NCBI GenBank assembly: GCA_027604005.1 | Contig: JADGJT010000494.1 | Location: forward strand, 1-11,007 | DNA: 11,007 bases | Source of the DNA: Dinochytrium kinnereticum | Taxonomy: Eukaryota > Chytridiomycota > Chytridiomycetes > Chytridiales > Chytridiaceae | Direction: 5' to 3' | Shown here: piece by piece, positions 1 to 8,651 of the stretch | How positions within the stretch are numbered: the stretch's first letter is position 1 | Layout: every line of letters begins with the position of its first letter | Notes under the pieces: model-generated | The model's input: only the letters and a program-made list of their open reading frames with translations | The model's database searches: none | Told to the model about the DNA's origin: nothing | Made by a program: the position numbers and the translations under genes

Positions 1-365
1 CATTTACGCGTCGCGGGTTGTCTTTGTTCCCCGAAGAGGGGTGCTTGTGAGAGGGTATACAGGGGAGGTGAGGGGGGATTTTGTCTTTTTTTAAAAGGGG
101 GGGCGCAAGAGGAGAGGAGGACGTTGGTGTCATTTGTGAGGAGATCAGAGGAGACGACGGGAGGAATAAAGAGAACCATTCTACACACACGACCACGTTT
201 ATTCTTATACATAGACTGAGTGTCAGTCCACAGCTCTTTCTTCAGTCGGGATTCAATATCTTTTAAGCCTTTGAGCCGAAGTTTTTCTGCCTTCTTGGCA
301 GCCTTTTCGGCACGGTCTGCACTTATCTGTTCCTGAGACCTCCGAGTCTGTTTTGGAGGCATCAT
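1..365 (-). CDS. 5' part of an unrecognised gene with basic coiled-coil-like N-terminus (partial)
   Basis: An open reading frame starts at tandem ATG codons (365-363 and 362-360) and stays open to the window edge. Its first roughly 55 residues begin MMPPKQTRRSQEQ and are rich in Lys, Arg, Glu and Ala, with a heptad-like run (AEKAAKKAEKLRLKG), as in a basic helix or short coiled coil. After about residue 58 the translation turns Pro/Ser/Cys-rich and looks non-coding; the plus strand is purine-rich there. A real first exon may therefore end near positions 185-200, where GT-containing sequence occurs, and an intron would follow. I do not recognise the family. The upstream DNA is A/T-rich, as expected for a promoter. 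Only the N-terminal part is visible, so the function is unknown and the exon end is uncertain. Confidence 0.4.
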   Translation of the reverse strand, partial: MMPPKQTRRSQEQISADRAEKAAKKAEKLRLKGLKDIESRLKKELWTDTQSMYKNKRGRVCRMVLFIPPVVSSDLLTNDTNVLLSSCAPPFKKRQNPPSPPLYTLSQAPLFGEQRQPATRK

Positions 366-674
366 GGATTAAAAAATGGAAAAAAAGGGCCTCGGAAACA
401 TAATATTTTATCATATCATATATGTTTTTAATTATTAATCGAAGGCCGAAAATAAAACAAAATATTGATTTATTAATATTATTACTATAATTATTTTTTC
501 GGCGGCGACGGCATCGCTTTTTCAAGTTTGTGTTTTCAAGTTGTTTTTTTTCGAAAAAAATATTTCAAACCTGGTAATCTTTTTTGGCTCGGATTGAAAC
601 TCGATTGAAACTGGATTGAAACTCTTTTTTTTCCAAAAAAAAACTTGAAAAATTGTTTATAATGTGCCCCTTAG
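366..674. other. A/T-rich spacer, possible promoter or intron
   Basis: This stretch holds T and A homopolymers, several of them self-complementary (T-runs followed by A-runs near 543-560 and 625-643), and the triple 11-bp repeat listed separately. No credible coding sequence is seen. It lies directly upstream of the minus-strand gene at 365. It may also contain an intron, because it ends in a pyrimidine-rich CCCCTTAG at 667-674, a plausible acceptor for the small plus-strand ORF that follows. Confidence 0.4.
591..623 (+). repeat. Three tandem copies of an 11-bp motif
   Basis: The unit SGATTGAAACT occurs three times head to tail at 591-601, 602-612 and 613-623. Only the first base varies (G, C, G). 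There are no spacers. The copies sit between T/A homopolymer tracts. Function is unknown; it could be a small expanded minisatellite or a cluster of binding sites. Confidence 0.85.
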
Positions 675-944
675 TCTAACGAACTTGAGAAAACCGGGCG
701 GATGAATGTTATGCATATTACTCCAAATGCGGTACAAGTCCCAGAGGTGCCTCTTGCTCAAGTTGGGGCGCTCCCCCAAGATGATGTATTTCCTTTGAAT
801 AAATGGATGCTGATGGAGATGACATGGCCATCAATACTGTTTTTAGCATCGTTTTACAACGATGACTTTGGAATTGTTGCTAACAATGAAAGGGTTTCAG
901 AAATGGCTGCCAAGTTGAGACGTTGGATAACTCAAGGATGTTAA
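675..944 (+). CDS. Small hypothetical ORF, possibly a terminal exon
   Basis: From the first ATG at 702 the frame encodes 80 residues ending in TAA at 942-944. It is also open back to 675, just after a TAG that coincides with a splice-acceptor-like CCCCTTAG. This may therefore be the last exon of a spliced gene rather than a complete gene. The translation looks protein-like: a hydrophobic/aromatic core around WPSILFLASFYNDDFG and a C-terminal Lys/Arg helix (SEMAAKLRRW). I do not recognise a family. It converges on the MIF4G ORF, with 88 bp between the stop codons. It could equally be a decayed gene fragment in the A/T-rich surroundings. Confidence 0.3.
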   Translation, partial: SNELEKTGRMNVMHITPNAVQVPEVPLAQVGALPQDDVFPLNKWMLMEMTWPSILFLASFYNDDFGIVANNERVSEMAAKLRRWITQGC

Positions 945-1032
945 CCTTTTTCTCTACTTCGTCTTATTTTTCTTTAATCCTTGTTTTCCTATCATTTGCT
1001 TACACTTTCCCGTATAATGGCCTGGTTTTTCA

Positions 1033-1721
1033 TTATGACAATATTTTTATTGTGTATCTTTCACATGCTTGCAAATGCGCTCTCAATAAATAGCTCATGT
1101 TGGTGCTTTGGGTTTTGATAGACCTGAAGACCTTTTTCATCTTTGCCTTGGACATCTCCTCAAGCCTCATCCCTAAAGCTTGAATGAAAATGCACAAAGC
1201 CTCCGTACCGTCCTCGTCCATCGCCAGGAGATGGTTCAAAAGGCGTGTCAAGCAATCATGAACAATGCCTTGATGGACTAATTGAGCCTTGAAGAGCTCC
1301 CCAATGAAGGTAAGATTCCCCAAAGCCTCACGTTTAACGCGGAAAAGCTTCTCCATATCCTCTTGATCAACGCTGGCCCAGCAAGCCCCCTTTTTAAACT
1401 CTTTCTGAAGCTTATCAAGAAGAAACTGTCTGAACTTGCGACCGATTTCCGATCCTGTTGCAGCCGAATAACTGGCGTCCAAATGCGCGCAGACCTTTGC
1501 GCAGCTTGGCTGGTATTGCTTCTCGGATACTGCCTTGGAGAATATCAAGTCGACGATTCCAACCAGAAGGGACTCTGAGAGGATCGGAAGTGCAGCAATC
1601 TGACCAGCAATGCCATCAAACTTCTCGGGAGTTAACTTGTTCAGGAGGCCCATCGCGTTTCGTAGAGTTCGTTTAGGAGATTCCGCGTCAGCAACATTTT
1701 CGCCAATTCTGAGGCGGCCAG
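1033..1721 (-). CDS. Lone MIF4G (eIF4G-type) domain protein or gene fragment
   Basis: The roughly 230-residue frame reads as one MIF4G HEAT-repeat domain, the part of eIF4G that binds eIF4A and RNA during translation initiation. Recognisable eIF4G segments occur in order: LLNKLTPEKFD, the VDLIFSKAVSEKQY helix, FRQFLLDKLQKEFKKG, and the strongly conserved GNLTFIGELFK region followed by a DCLTRLL helix. The C-terminal helices (ALCIFIQALGMRLEEMSKAK onward) diverge and the protein stops at 1033-1035, about where the domain would end. There is no eIF4E-binding region, MA3 domain or long low-complexity N-terminus, so it is far shorter than eIF4G. The start is uncertain. No ATG lies between the in-frame TAA near 1782 and the internal ATG at 1653-1651, which would cut into the first helix. 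An acceptor-like TTGACAG just upstream of 1721 suggests a missing upstream exon, but no good donor was found in the adjacent spacer. Family call is confident; an intact, expressed gene is less certain, and a pseudogene is possible. Confidence 0.65.
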
Positions 1722-2321
1722 CTGTCAACGTGATAAGAACAAAAGCAAAATAGATCTGAGCAATGAGAATTGAAAGGATTTATCCAGCTGCACTTGGATC
1801 TAATATATATCAAGCGGATTGGATATGGGCGATTTCAAGCCACAGCTTGCGTAGAACTTAAGGCTGTGATAGCTGATCCTGGAACAGCGACGCCTTTCTG
1901 ATTTTCTGCACCAGTAATTGGCGGCCCACAATCAATTCAAAATTATCAATACTAAAAAAAGTAAAATTCAAATCATCAATAGTATAATCAAAACATTATT
2001 TCAAGTGCTGAAGCACATCATTTCGATAGGTTAGAATAACCAGACTCAAAGCGTGTCGAACTCCCAAGAACGAAGGGATAAAAAGTCAACATAAACAAAA
2101 CGCGTGCCTACGAAAACTGAAGCGCGACGGAAAATAGAACACCACAAAAGCCAAAAAATATAGCAGACCAAAAATCACCGGACCATAACTTCTCCACCTC
2201 AGTCTTAACGCGCCTTTTATACAGAGCATGCAACCCCAAAGAAAAACTATCATAAAGACCGCTCAACCCGTTCAGACGGACAATCGAACTTAAAACAAAG
2301 GAAACGAACAGGTCAAAAGAA
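1722..2321. other. Spacer between the methyltransferase 3' end and the MIF4G ORF
   Basis: The right part should hold the 3' UTR of the methyltransferase gene, whose stop codon is at 2322. The left part should hold the promoter, or a missing first exon and intron, of the MIF4G ORF. Only short open frames are present; the longest, on the minus strand at 2108-2341, is an out-of-frame extension over the methyltransferase 3' end. An imperfect direct repeat lies at 1933-1983. I see no RNA gene or mobile element. Confidence 0.5.
1933..1983. repeat. Imperfect direct repeat of about 21 bp
   Basis: The sequences at 1933-1953 and 1963-1983 are near copies (CAATTCAAAATTATCAATACT against AAAATTCAAATCATCAATAGT when aligned with small offsets). 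A short A-rich linker separates them. It looks like a local duplication in A/T-rich DNA. Confidence 0.45.
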
Positions 2322-5300
2322 TCACTTCTCGGCCTGGTCACCCATCACAGCATCGCCATCCGCAACAACGGCAGCACTGCTTTCACCGCCCGAAGCTCCC
2401 TCCTCAGTCTCAGCAACCTTGAAACATTCATCATCCACCCTCCTTAGCTCAATGATGAGCTCGCAGTGAGTAGTGTGCGGGAACAGATCAAACGGGAACG
2501 CTTGGAGAGGCCTAAAAGGTTTTCCTTTAAACTTGTTGGAAGAGGGTCGGCAGAAGCTGGGTCATTTGTGCAAAGATAGATGTAGTCAGAAATCGAAAAA
2601 AAAAAAAGTGGTTTTGGAATGTGGCTGCAGCGAAAATAATGGAGACAAGGTGATAAAGCCAAAAACAAAAATAAAAAATAAAACTCACTCAATAATATTC
2701 CCCATGGCCTGCTTGAAATCACAGCTAACATATATGATCCTATCAATGCCCTCACACGCCCTAACGGCCTTCACAACCGATGGGTGCACGCCGGTCCTAG
2801 GCGGATCGAGCACAGCCACTACAACATCCCCACTCTGCACAAGTGGCTCTTTAATCTCCAAAACAACCTCCTCCTCCTCCTTCTTCTCCTCGTCACCTTT
2901 TTTCTCCTCCTCAGCCTTTTTTCCCTCCTCAATCCTCTTCCCCCCCGCAGCACTCCCCCCATACCCTCCCAAAACAACCTTGATGGCATCCTCCACCTTC
3001 TGATCAAAGTAAACAACATTGCTCACCCCGTTTCTCTCGGCGTTCACACGGGCGTCCATAACAGCTTCTTTAACCATTTCAATGCCAATCACTTTTTTCA
3101 CCTTCGAGGCCATGGTTATTCCGATCGTGCCGGTTCCGCAGCAAAGGTCGAGGAGGACAATGTTGTTGGTCGAGGCGTCGGCGTCGGTTAGAGGAGCGGC
3201 TGGGGACGTGAGACAGAGGTCGCGGATTTTTGTGTAGAGGAGTTCGGTGCCTTTCGTGTTGATTTGGAAGAAGGCTGTTGGAGAGATTTGGAAGCTGGTT
3301 GGTTGGGCATAGGATGGGTAGGGTATGAAGATTATTAATTTATAGTTGGTTAATCATCATGCTTTTGCGTGATGATTTAGTGAAATCGATTTATCTCGAA
3401 ATTGCGCAACCGAAAAACGGGGAATGATGCTTCAGCCAAAGAAGGGAGAAGAGAAAGAAGCCTATGGATAACGCAAAAACCGAAAAAGCAGATGTGCTCA
3501 TAGAATGAAGAAACTCACCTCAAACCCAACAAAGTCTCATGGACGAACCCAGGACCTAACACAACCTCAAAAGGCGAAGTCTCCGAAATTCCATTGTGAG
3601 CTCCGCTGTGATTCTGCCAAAGTACAGTCGTAACCTTAACCGCACACTCGTCCCCCGAAAACCTTTTAACGACAGCTTCCTGAGCCTCCTTAAGTTGCTC
3701 AGCAGAGATACCCGTAGCATCGGTTTGGACTATCATCATAGCTAGAGAGAGAAGGAAAAAAGACGAGAGCTGTTAGTATTCCGTTTTTCGGTGCACAAGA
3801 AGTGAGCGGTGTAATTACATTCGCCGGAATCTTGAGTACGTATCTGAAGAAGCCTCCAGAAACCAGTCTTGGTAAGACGATTGAAGATTGGAAGACTAGA
3901 AGCGACGGCGACATGCTGTGTTTGTGGAGTGGCGGATAATTAGTTACTTTTGATAGCGAAAGCGATAGGCATGAGGATGGTTATACCTCCATCTCTTTAA
4001 CGATCTGAACGGCTTGCTTAGAGACGTTAAGGCATTCCTCGGCGGACTTTTTTAGAAGAAAACTACGTATTAGAGGGATTACAGCAACACCAATATCTGG
4101 GGTGGAGGAGCGGAAGGGTTGAAAGCAGTAGCTTCAACCTTGCAACCAAAAAAATTAAAGGACTGAAGAATGAAGCCTCCTACCAAAACAGTCACAATCC
4201 CATCCTTAAACAACCCCAGCATAAAACCAACAGCCGGCTTCCCTTCCAAGTCAAACCCAAAGGTAAACTCGCATTTCGATCGGTACCCCGTCAAAATCGG
4301 TGACGGCACGCAATCATGTACAGTACAGATACCTCTACGGTTCTTAGCGGTGCTAATCATGAAAAAGAAGGTTAACATCGCTGAGAAATTTAAATTACGC
4401 ACTGAGTCTTTAGCCACATAAGTGGTTCCTTGTTTTCTTTGGAAATGTCCTTATTAAACAAGAACTCGGTCAGCTTCTTTTTAACGGTCCCAAAGGCGTT
4501 TTTGAAGGAGTTGGTTTTTTCGAGAAGTTGGGTTTCGTAGGGTTTCCTAATAACTCATAGAAAAAGAATTAGGATGGGTTGATATTAAATTTACGCTTCA
4601 ATAGAAATTCTTCAAAACTTTAAGAGAATAGAAAAAAAAAATATGTGTAGGGAAGAAGAATCAATCTAACGATCTGCCGAACAAAAAACAAAACAAAAAC
4701 AAAAATATTATAAAACAAGACGGTAGAGAGACGGGTAACCGTAAAAATTGTTCTCACGCACCTCCACAAAGGAGTGACCTGATCGTTAATCTTTTCCTGA
4801 GGAGTCCTTTCATCTCCTTCCTCATCGTTAGCGCCATTTCTCCGACCCCGGCCCCCCTTTTGATTCTTCTCCTTCCTCTCATCGGTGACTTCACCAGAAT
4901 CTTTATCAACCAGCTCAACGCCCATGGTGCTCTTCTTGTAGGTCAGTCCGTCAAGCTTCTCAGCAGCCACTGTGCGCTGCTCCATAGTCTTTTTCATTGA
5001 AAAAACAGGAATAAATAAGGCAAGAATATGGGGACTTCTAAGAAGGCGAAGAAAGATGCAATTTGACTGCTTCTTGAAGCATAGTGCTCAAAAAAATGAG
5101 GCCTACTGATTCCAGCGACTAGAATCAAAACGATAAACCAATAAAGCATAAGCAACCAACCTCAAACCAAACAATTCCAAAGTCCATGCTATGCACCTTC
5201 TTCGTCTTGATAGCCGTTATCCCCTCCGTCTCCAAGATCTTTTTCAAATCTTTTACTGTAGTATACTTGGACATGTTGAGAAGTTTCAGCTGGAATCGCT

Positions 5301-5457
5301 TTGCACCGTCTTCTCGGTCGGCTGTGGCCATGTCAATGTCCGTGGAGGGAAGTGGGACGTCGATGGCGGGAGCATCTTCTTCTTGCTTTTGACGCTTCAC
5401 GGTGTCAACATGCAAGTCATCGTTGGTGTCGAGAGGATGCTTTTTCGTTTCAGACAT
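2322..5457 (-). CDS. TRMT2A: tRNA (uracil-5-)-methyltransferase, TRMT2A-like (RRM plus TrmA domain)
   Basis: Predicted to make 5-methyluridine in the tRNA T-loop (U54) from S-adenosylmethionine. Nine exons join in frame into 685 codons: 5457-5161, 4988-4762, 4546-4403, 4352-4184, 4046-3987, 3915-3819, 3741-3519, 3294-2689, 2556-2322. Residues 1-50 are polar, with a basic KRQK. An RRM spans about 54-128, and a charged linker about 129-165. The TrmA-type catalytic part starts at DQVTPLWRKPYETQL (168 on) and includes YRSKCEF. It continues through FFQIN (414-418), the SAM-binding loop DLCCGTGTIG (455-464), LDPPRTG (568-574), the loop YVSCDFKQA with the expected nucleophile Cys597, and THCE with the likely general base Glu640. 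This RRM-TrmA order matches animal and plant TRMT2A rather than the RRM-less yeast Trm2. Oddities are a Lys/Glu-rich insertion at about 520-548 and Asp-Phe after the catalytic Cys, where the family usually has Asn-Pro. The start is the first ATG upstream of the RRM. Exon 5 (60 bp) has the least certain borders. Confidence 0.9.
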
Positions 5458-6390
5458 TTTTTTTTTCTTTTACAAGTTGTCAGTTGACCTTTGCTCGCGT
5501 TTGGACGACTGAATGTCTCTTCCAGCCGATTTACCACAGCAGGATACGTAGTGCTGTAGTTCGTTCGCCTAACGGCTTAACGCTACATAACCATCCCTGC
5601 TCATTGCCATGGCGCGCTTGTTGATTCATTGACGGGGATTCACACCCACATTCAGACAGGTTCCCTCCCCTCTTGACATCGAGGACCGAGGTAGATGTTC
5701 CTTAAGTGGTTCCGAATAAGCTGGACCTAGGACACGTTGGCACATCGTCTGCAAACCCATCGTTCTGCGGGTCAACCACTGCAAAGTGATTGATTTCCTG
5801 CCTTTTCTCTTTGCGTTTGTCGCTTCGGTAAAGCACAGGGACCGGCGGATCTGTGCGTGGTTGCAGGTAACACCGAATCGATCTTCACCAAACCTTACTT
5901 GGTCTGCAGCTGTGCGCTATGATGAGTCACAGTGATGGGCACGGGCAGAGTGCAAGCAGAGAGACAGCAAGCCCATTGTGATAGAGCAGCAGCATCAGCT
6001 TGATCGCAGCAGAGTCAGAGCAGAGCACTCAGGCCGTCAATGATCAGGCAGCGACGGTGAGGAGCGCGCCGGCAGGCAGGCAGGAAGGAAGGGGACAGGC
6101 ATCGACGCTGCATGTACATGAATGCAAAATGCATGCATGGATGCAGGCATGGCTGTTGGTTGAATGGATGGATGGAATGGAGCAGGCAGGTGCGAAGGGG
6201 TGGGGGATGGGATGGGTTTGTCTGCAGATCATATCGTGTGTGACCAGTATTGGGATTTTGGGATATTTAAAACTTGGTCCATTCTGCAACATTCCCACCC
6301 TCACCAACACCTCACCATCGTCACCCCCTCAACCCCCTCATCCCCCTCATCCCCATCACCCCCTCACCAGCTAAATCCAACTCGCCAAAC
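5458..6390. promoter_or_regulatory. Shared upstream region of the divergent TRMT2A-like and PFK genes
   Basis: This 933-bp spacer separates the start codons of two divergently transcribed genes and should contain both promoters and 5' UTRs. No convincing coding sequence is seen. Near the methyltransferase start there is a poly-pyrimidine run (5457-5470). Near the PFK start lie an A/T-rich TATA-like GGATATTTAAAA at about 6261-6272 and a C/T-rich stretch of CCCTCA-type repeats at about 6315-6370, which resembles a pyrimidine-rich core promoter or 5' leader. Simple GCAG/GGAA repeats and TGCATGC-type palindromes occur at about 6070-6180. All regulatory readings are inference from composition. Confidence 0.45.
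5923..5929 (+). promoter_or_regulatory. bZIP (AP-1/Gcn4-type) consensus site TGAGTCA
   Basis: A perfect 7-bp TGAGTCA palindrome lies about 460 bp upstream of both start codons in the divergent promoter. Fungal Gcn4-class bZIP factors bind this sequence. A single 7-mer can occur by chance, so this is only a candidate. Confidence 0.25.
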
Positions 6391-8448
6391 ATGAAGACAG
6401 GATGGGAGATCAGCACTCTGGGATTGGTGAGTGCAGCCAGTGACTTTGGCGCATTCTGCTGTTCGCCTTTCACAGACTCACGCTTCTTCCCTCAACATGA
6501 AAACAGGCAACGACCGACAACACCCTCGACTGCCTCTCCTACGTCTCAGACGGTGACGAGATTCTACTCGATGCATCCGTTACCGCCATCCAGGAACCAT
6601 CCTCAAGCGGCCTCGCAAGGTAACAGCAACATCCCATCATCACCCATCATTCAATCAATTCTAATATAATCCCTTCAAATTACAGCCCCACTCTCACCCC
6701 ATCAATGGCAACTCTAGAGAAGGCCGGAGCACGCGCAAAACTCTTCTTCAAGCCCACCGAGGTCGTCGCCGGTATCGTGACTTGCGGTGGTCTCTGCCCT
6801 GGCATCAACAACGTCATTCGTGCTATTGTCAACTGCTGTGTGTTCAGATACGGCGTCAAGAAGGTTCTTGGCTTCCGATATGGGTTTGAAGGTCTCATCC
6901 CTGAGCTGTCGGTGAGTGCTTGTGTTAAAGCTTTCACTTCCCCACTTTGTCACCATAAGTGTGGAATATTCTCACGGACATTGCTGGTATTTTTCTAATG
7001 TTGCACTGGAACATTCAACCAGTCTGTCATGAACCTCACCACAGAACGCGTCAAAGACAGTCACCAATTCGGAGGCAGCATGCTCGGCAGCTCCCGCGGA
7101 CCCCAAGATATTTCAAAAATGGTCGATTACCTCGTTGAGCTGAATGTTTCTATTCTCTTCACAATTGGCGGTGACGGCACTCAAAGGGGTGCCAAAGCCA
7201 TCGCAGATGAGATCCTGAAACGCGGTTTGAACATTTCCATTATTGGCGTCCCAAAGACCGTTGATAATGATATTGCGTTTGTGGAGAGAACTTTTGGTTT
7301 TGAAACCGCTGTTGAGAAGGCACAGGCCTCCATTATTGCTGCGCATGAGGAGGCTAGGAGTGCGAAGAATGGAATTGGAATTGTGAAGCTCATGGGGTTA
7401 GTATTTTTTTCCTTCTATTCTTGTATGGCTCTGGGTTGTTTTATCAAGTCATTTTCCCGCCTTTTCTCACTAAAACTAACTTTCAAATTAGACGTGAGAG
7501 TGGATTTATTGCTTTGCACGCTGCCCTCGCTTCTGGAGATGTCAACATTCTTTTGCTTCCCGAGATGACCTTCACTATGGACTCTGTCGTCAAGTAAGGG
7601 GCCTAAATTTCCGCTTGTTTCATTTTTTTCTTCTCGCAATCCGAACTTTCACTTGTCGTCCTCATTTATCTGACTTTTACCTCCCCTTCCCTCTCGTCCC
7701 TTACTTGGCCCTCTCCTAGGACCATCCTCGACCGATTCAAAACCCGCTCGCACTGCGTTATTGTAGTCTCCGAAGGCGCCGGCCAAGACCTCTGTGCCCC
7801 CCCTGGCGGTCTCGGCAAAGACATCTCTGGCAACCCCGTCTTCACCGACATTGCGATCTACCTGAAAAACGAGCTCGGCAAACGATTGAAGAGCGCTCAG
7901 GTTGAACACACGATCAAGCTCATTGATCCTTCTTATTCTATTCGGTCGGCGGTGGCGGTTGCATCGGATGCTGTTTTCGCGTTGCAGTTGGGACAGATGG
8001 CTGTGCATGCTGGAATGGCGGGGAAGACCAATATGGTAAGTTTTGGTTTTGGTGCATGCCCCTGTCTTGTTTCTTCTTTCTTCAAATGGGTGGGTTTTCA
8101 ACCCAGAAGTACAAACCACCATTCTTGCGATCACCCTCCAACCGCATCCCACATCCAAACACCTTATTTAACCGCACACCTTTTTCCAAAAAAAAACAAA
8201 CAAAAACAAACAAACCCCAGATCGTCGGCGTGATCCACAACGAATTCGTCCACCTCCCCATCGCTCGCGCCGTTCAATTCAGGAAAAAGGTTGACATCCG
8301 TGGGAGGAGTTTCCAAGCCTTCCTCGATGCCTCCGGAATGCCTCTAGATCTTTGTGTGGGATGTGCTGCGGCCACTAAGGCTGCGGATGGGAATTTGGCA
8401 TTGCCAAAGGCTGCGGTGAATTTGGGGAGTTTGTCGGCTAATATGTGA
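6391..8448 (+). CDS. 6-phosphofructokinase, single-domain ATP type of the PPi-PFK-like group
   Basis: Glycolytic enzyme that phosphorylates fructose 6-phosphate to the 1,6-bisphosphate. Seven exons join in frame into 464 residues plus stop: 6391-6426, 6507-6619, 6686-6911, 7023-7396, 7492-7593, 7720-8035, 8221-8448. Donors are GTGAGT, GTAACA, GTGAGT, GTTAGT, GTAAGG and GTAAGT, and every acceptor is AG. Motifs in order: [14 protein letters not shown] (79-92), GSSRGPQD (147-154), the nucleotide loop GGDGTQRG (174-181), the catalytic PKTVDND (202-208), [10 protein letters not shown] (216-225), the substrate loop MGRESGF (249-255), LLLPEM (270-275) and VSEGAGQD. Gly177, where PPi-dependent enzymes carry Asp, indicates ATP use. 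Lys203, where bacterial ATP enzymes carry Gly, is typical of the PPi-PFK-like clade that includes trypanosome and plant ATP-PFKs. Length fits that clade (about 450-550), not the duplicated, much longer PFK of yeasts and moulds. The first exon has only 12 codons, so the start is somewhat less certain. Confidence 0.93.
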
Positions 8449-8645
8449 GCGGTGCTGGGGAAGGGCGCATATTCTTTTCTTTTCTTTTGGTTTTGTGTTT
8501 GGTTCCTGGTGTTTTTTTTTTTATTGTTTTTTTTATTTGCTTTGTTTAGATTGGTTTCTGGGGGTTGTTTTTGTTTTTGGCTTTCTTCTCTCTCACAACC
8601 TTTCCCGTCTTTCATTTTACTTCCACTCACATCATCCCCACCAGA

Positions 8646-8651
8646 AATAAA
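8646..8651 (+). terminator. Candidate poly(A) signal AATAAA of the PFK gene
   Basis: A perfect AATAAA hexamer lies about 200 bp downstream of the PFK stop codon, after a T-rich stretch. Further A-rich AATAAA-like copies occur near 8740-8750. The choice among them is a guess without transcript data. Confidence 0.35.

Noticed and set aside
591..623. CRISPR-like repeat, because the unit ends in ATTGAAAC
   Set aside because: The ending resembles some CRISPR repeats, but the units are 11 bp, directly adjacent with no spacers, only three in number, and lie in a eukaryotic genome.
2108..2341. Minus-strand 77-codon ORF with hydrophobic C-terminus
   Set aside because: It begins out of frame within the last methyltransferase exon and runs into the 3' UTR; no family resemblance and A/T-driven composition.
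2473..3237. Plus-strand ORFs of 72-176 codons over the methyltransferase gene
   Set aside because: They are antisense shadows of exons 8 and 9: Ser/Leu/Phe/Pro-rich, without domain features, while the minus strand carries clear TrmA motifs.
5520..5620. Possible tRNA gene near a GTTCGTTCGCC-like segment
   Set aside because: No cloverleaf could be folded: no matching acceptor stem, no proper T-arm GGTTCRA box and no anticodon arm at the right distance.
5186..5624. Overlapping plus-strand ORFs opposite the first methyltransferase exon
   Set aside because: They are antisense to the RRM-coding exon and extend only into the promoter; none has recognisable features.
6000..6374. ORFs on both strands upstream of PFK (124 and 88 codons)
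   Set aside because: Composition follows simple repeats (GCAG, ATGG, CCCTCA); the frames give Met/Trp/Gly or Pro/Ser/His-rich peptides with no domain and lie in the expected promoter/5' UTR.
7649..8158. Minus-strand 169-codon ORF over the PFK gene
   Set aside because: It is antisense to PFK exon 6 and flanking introns; the plus strand has a continuous conserved PFK reading.
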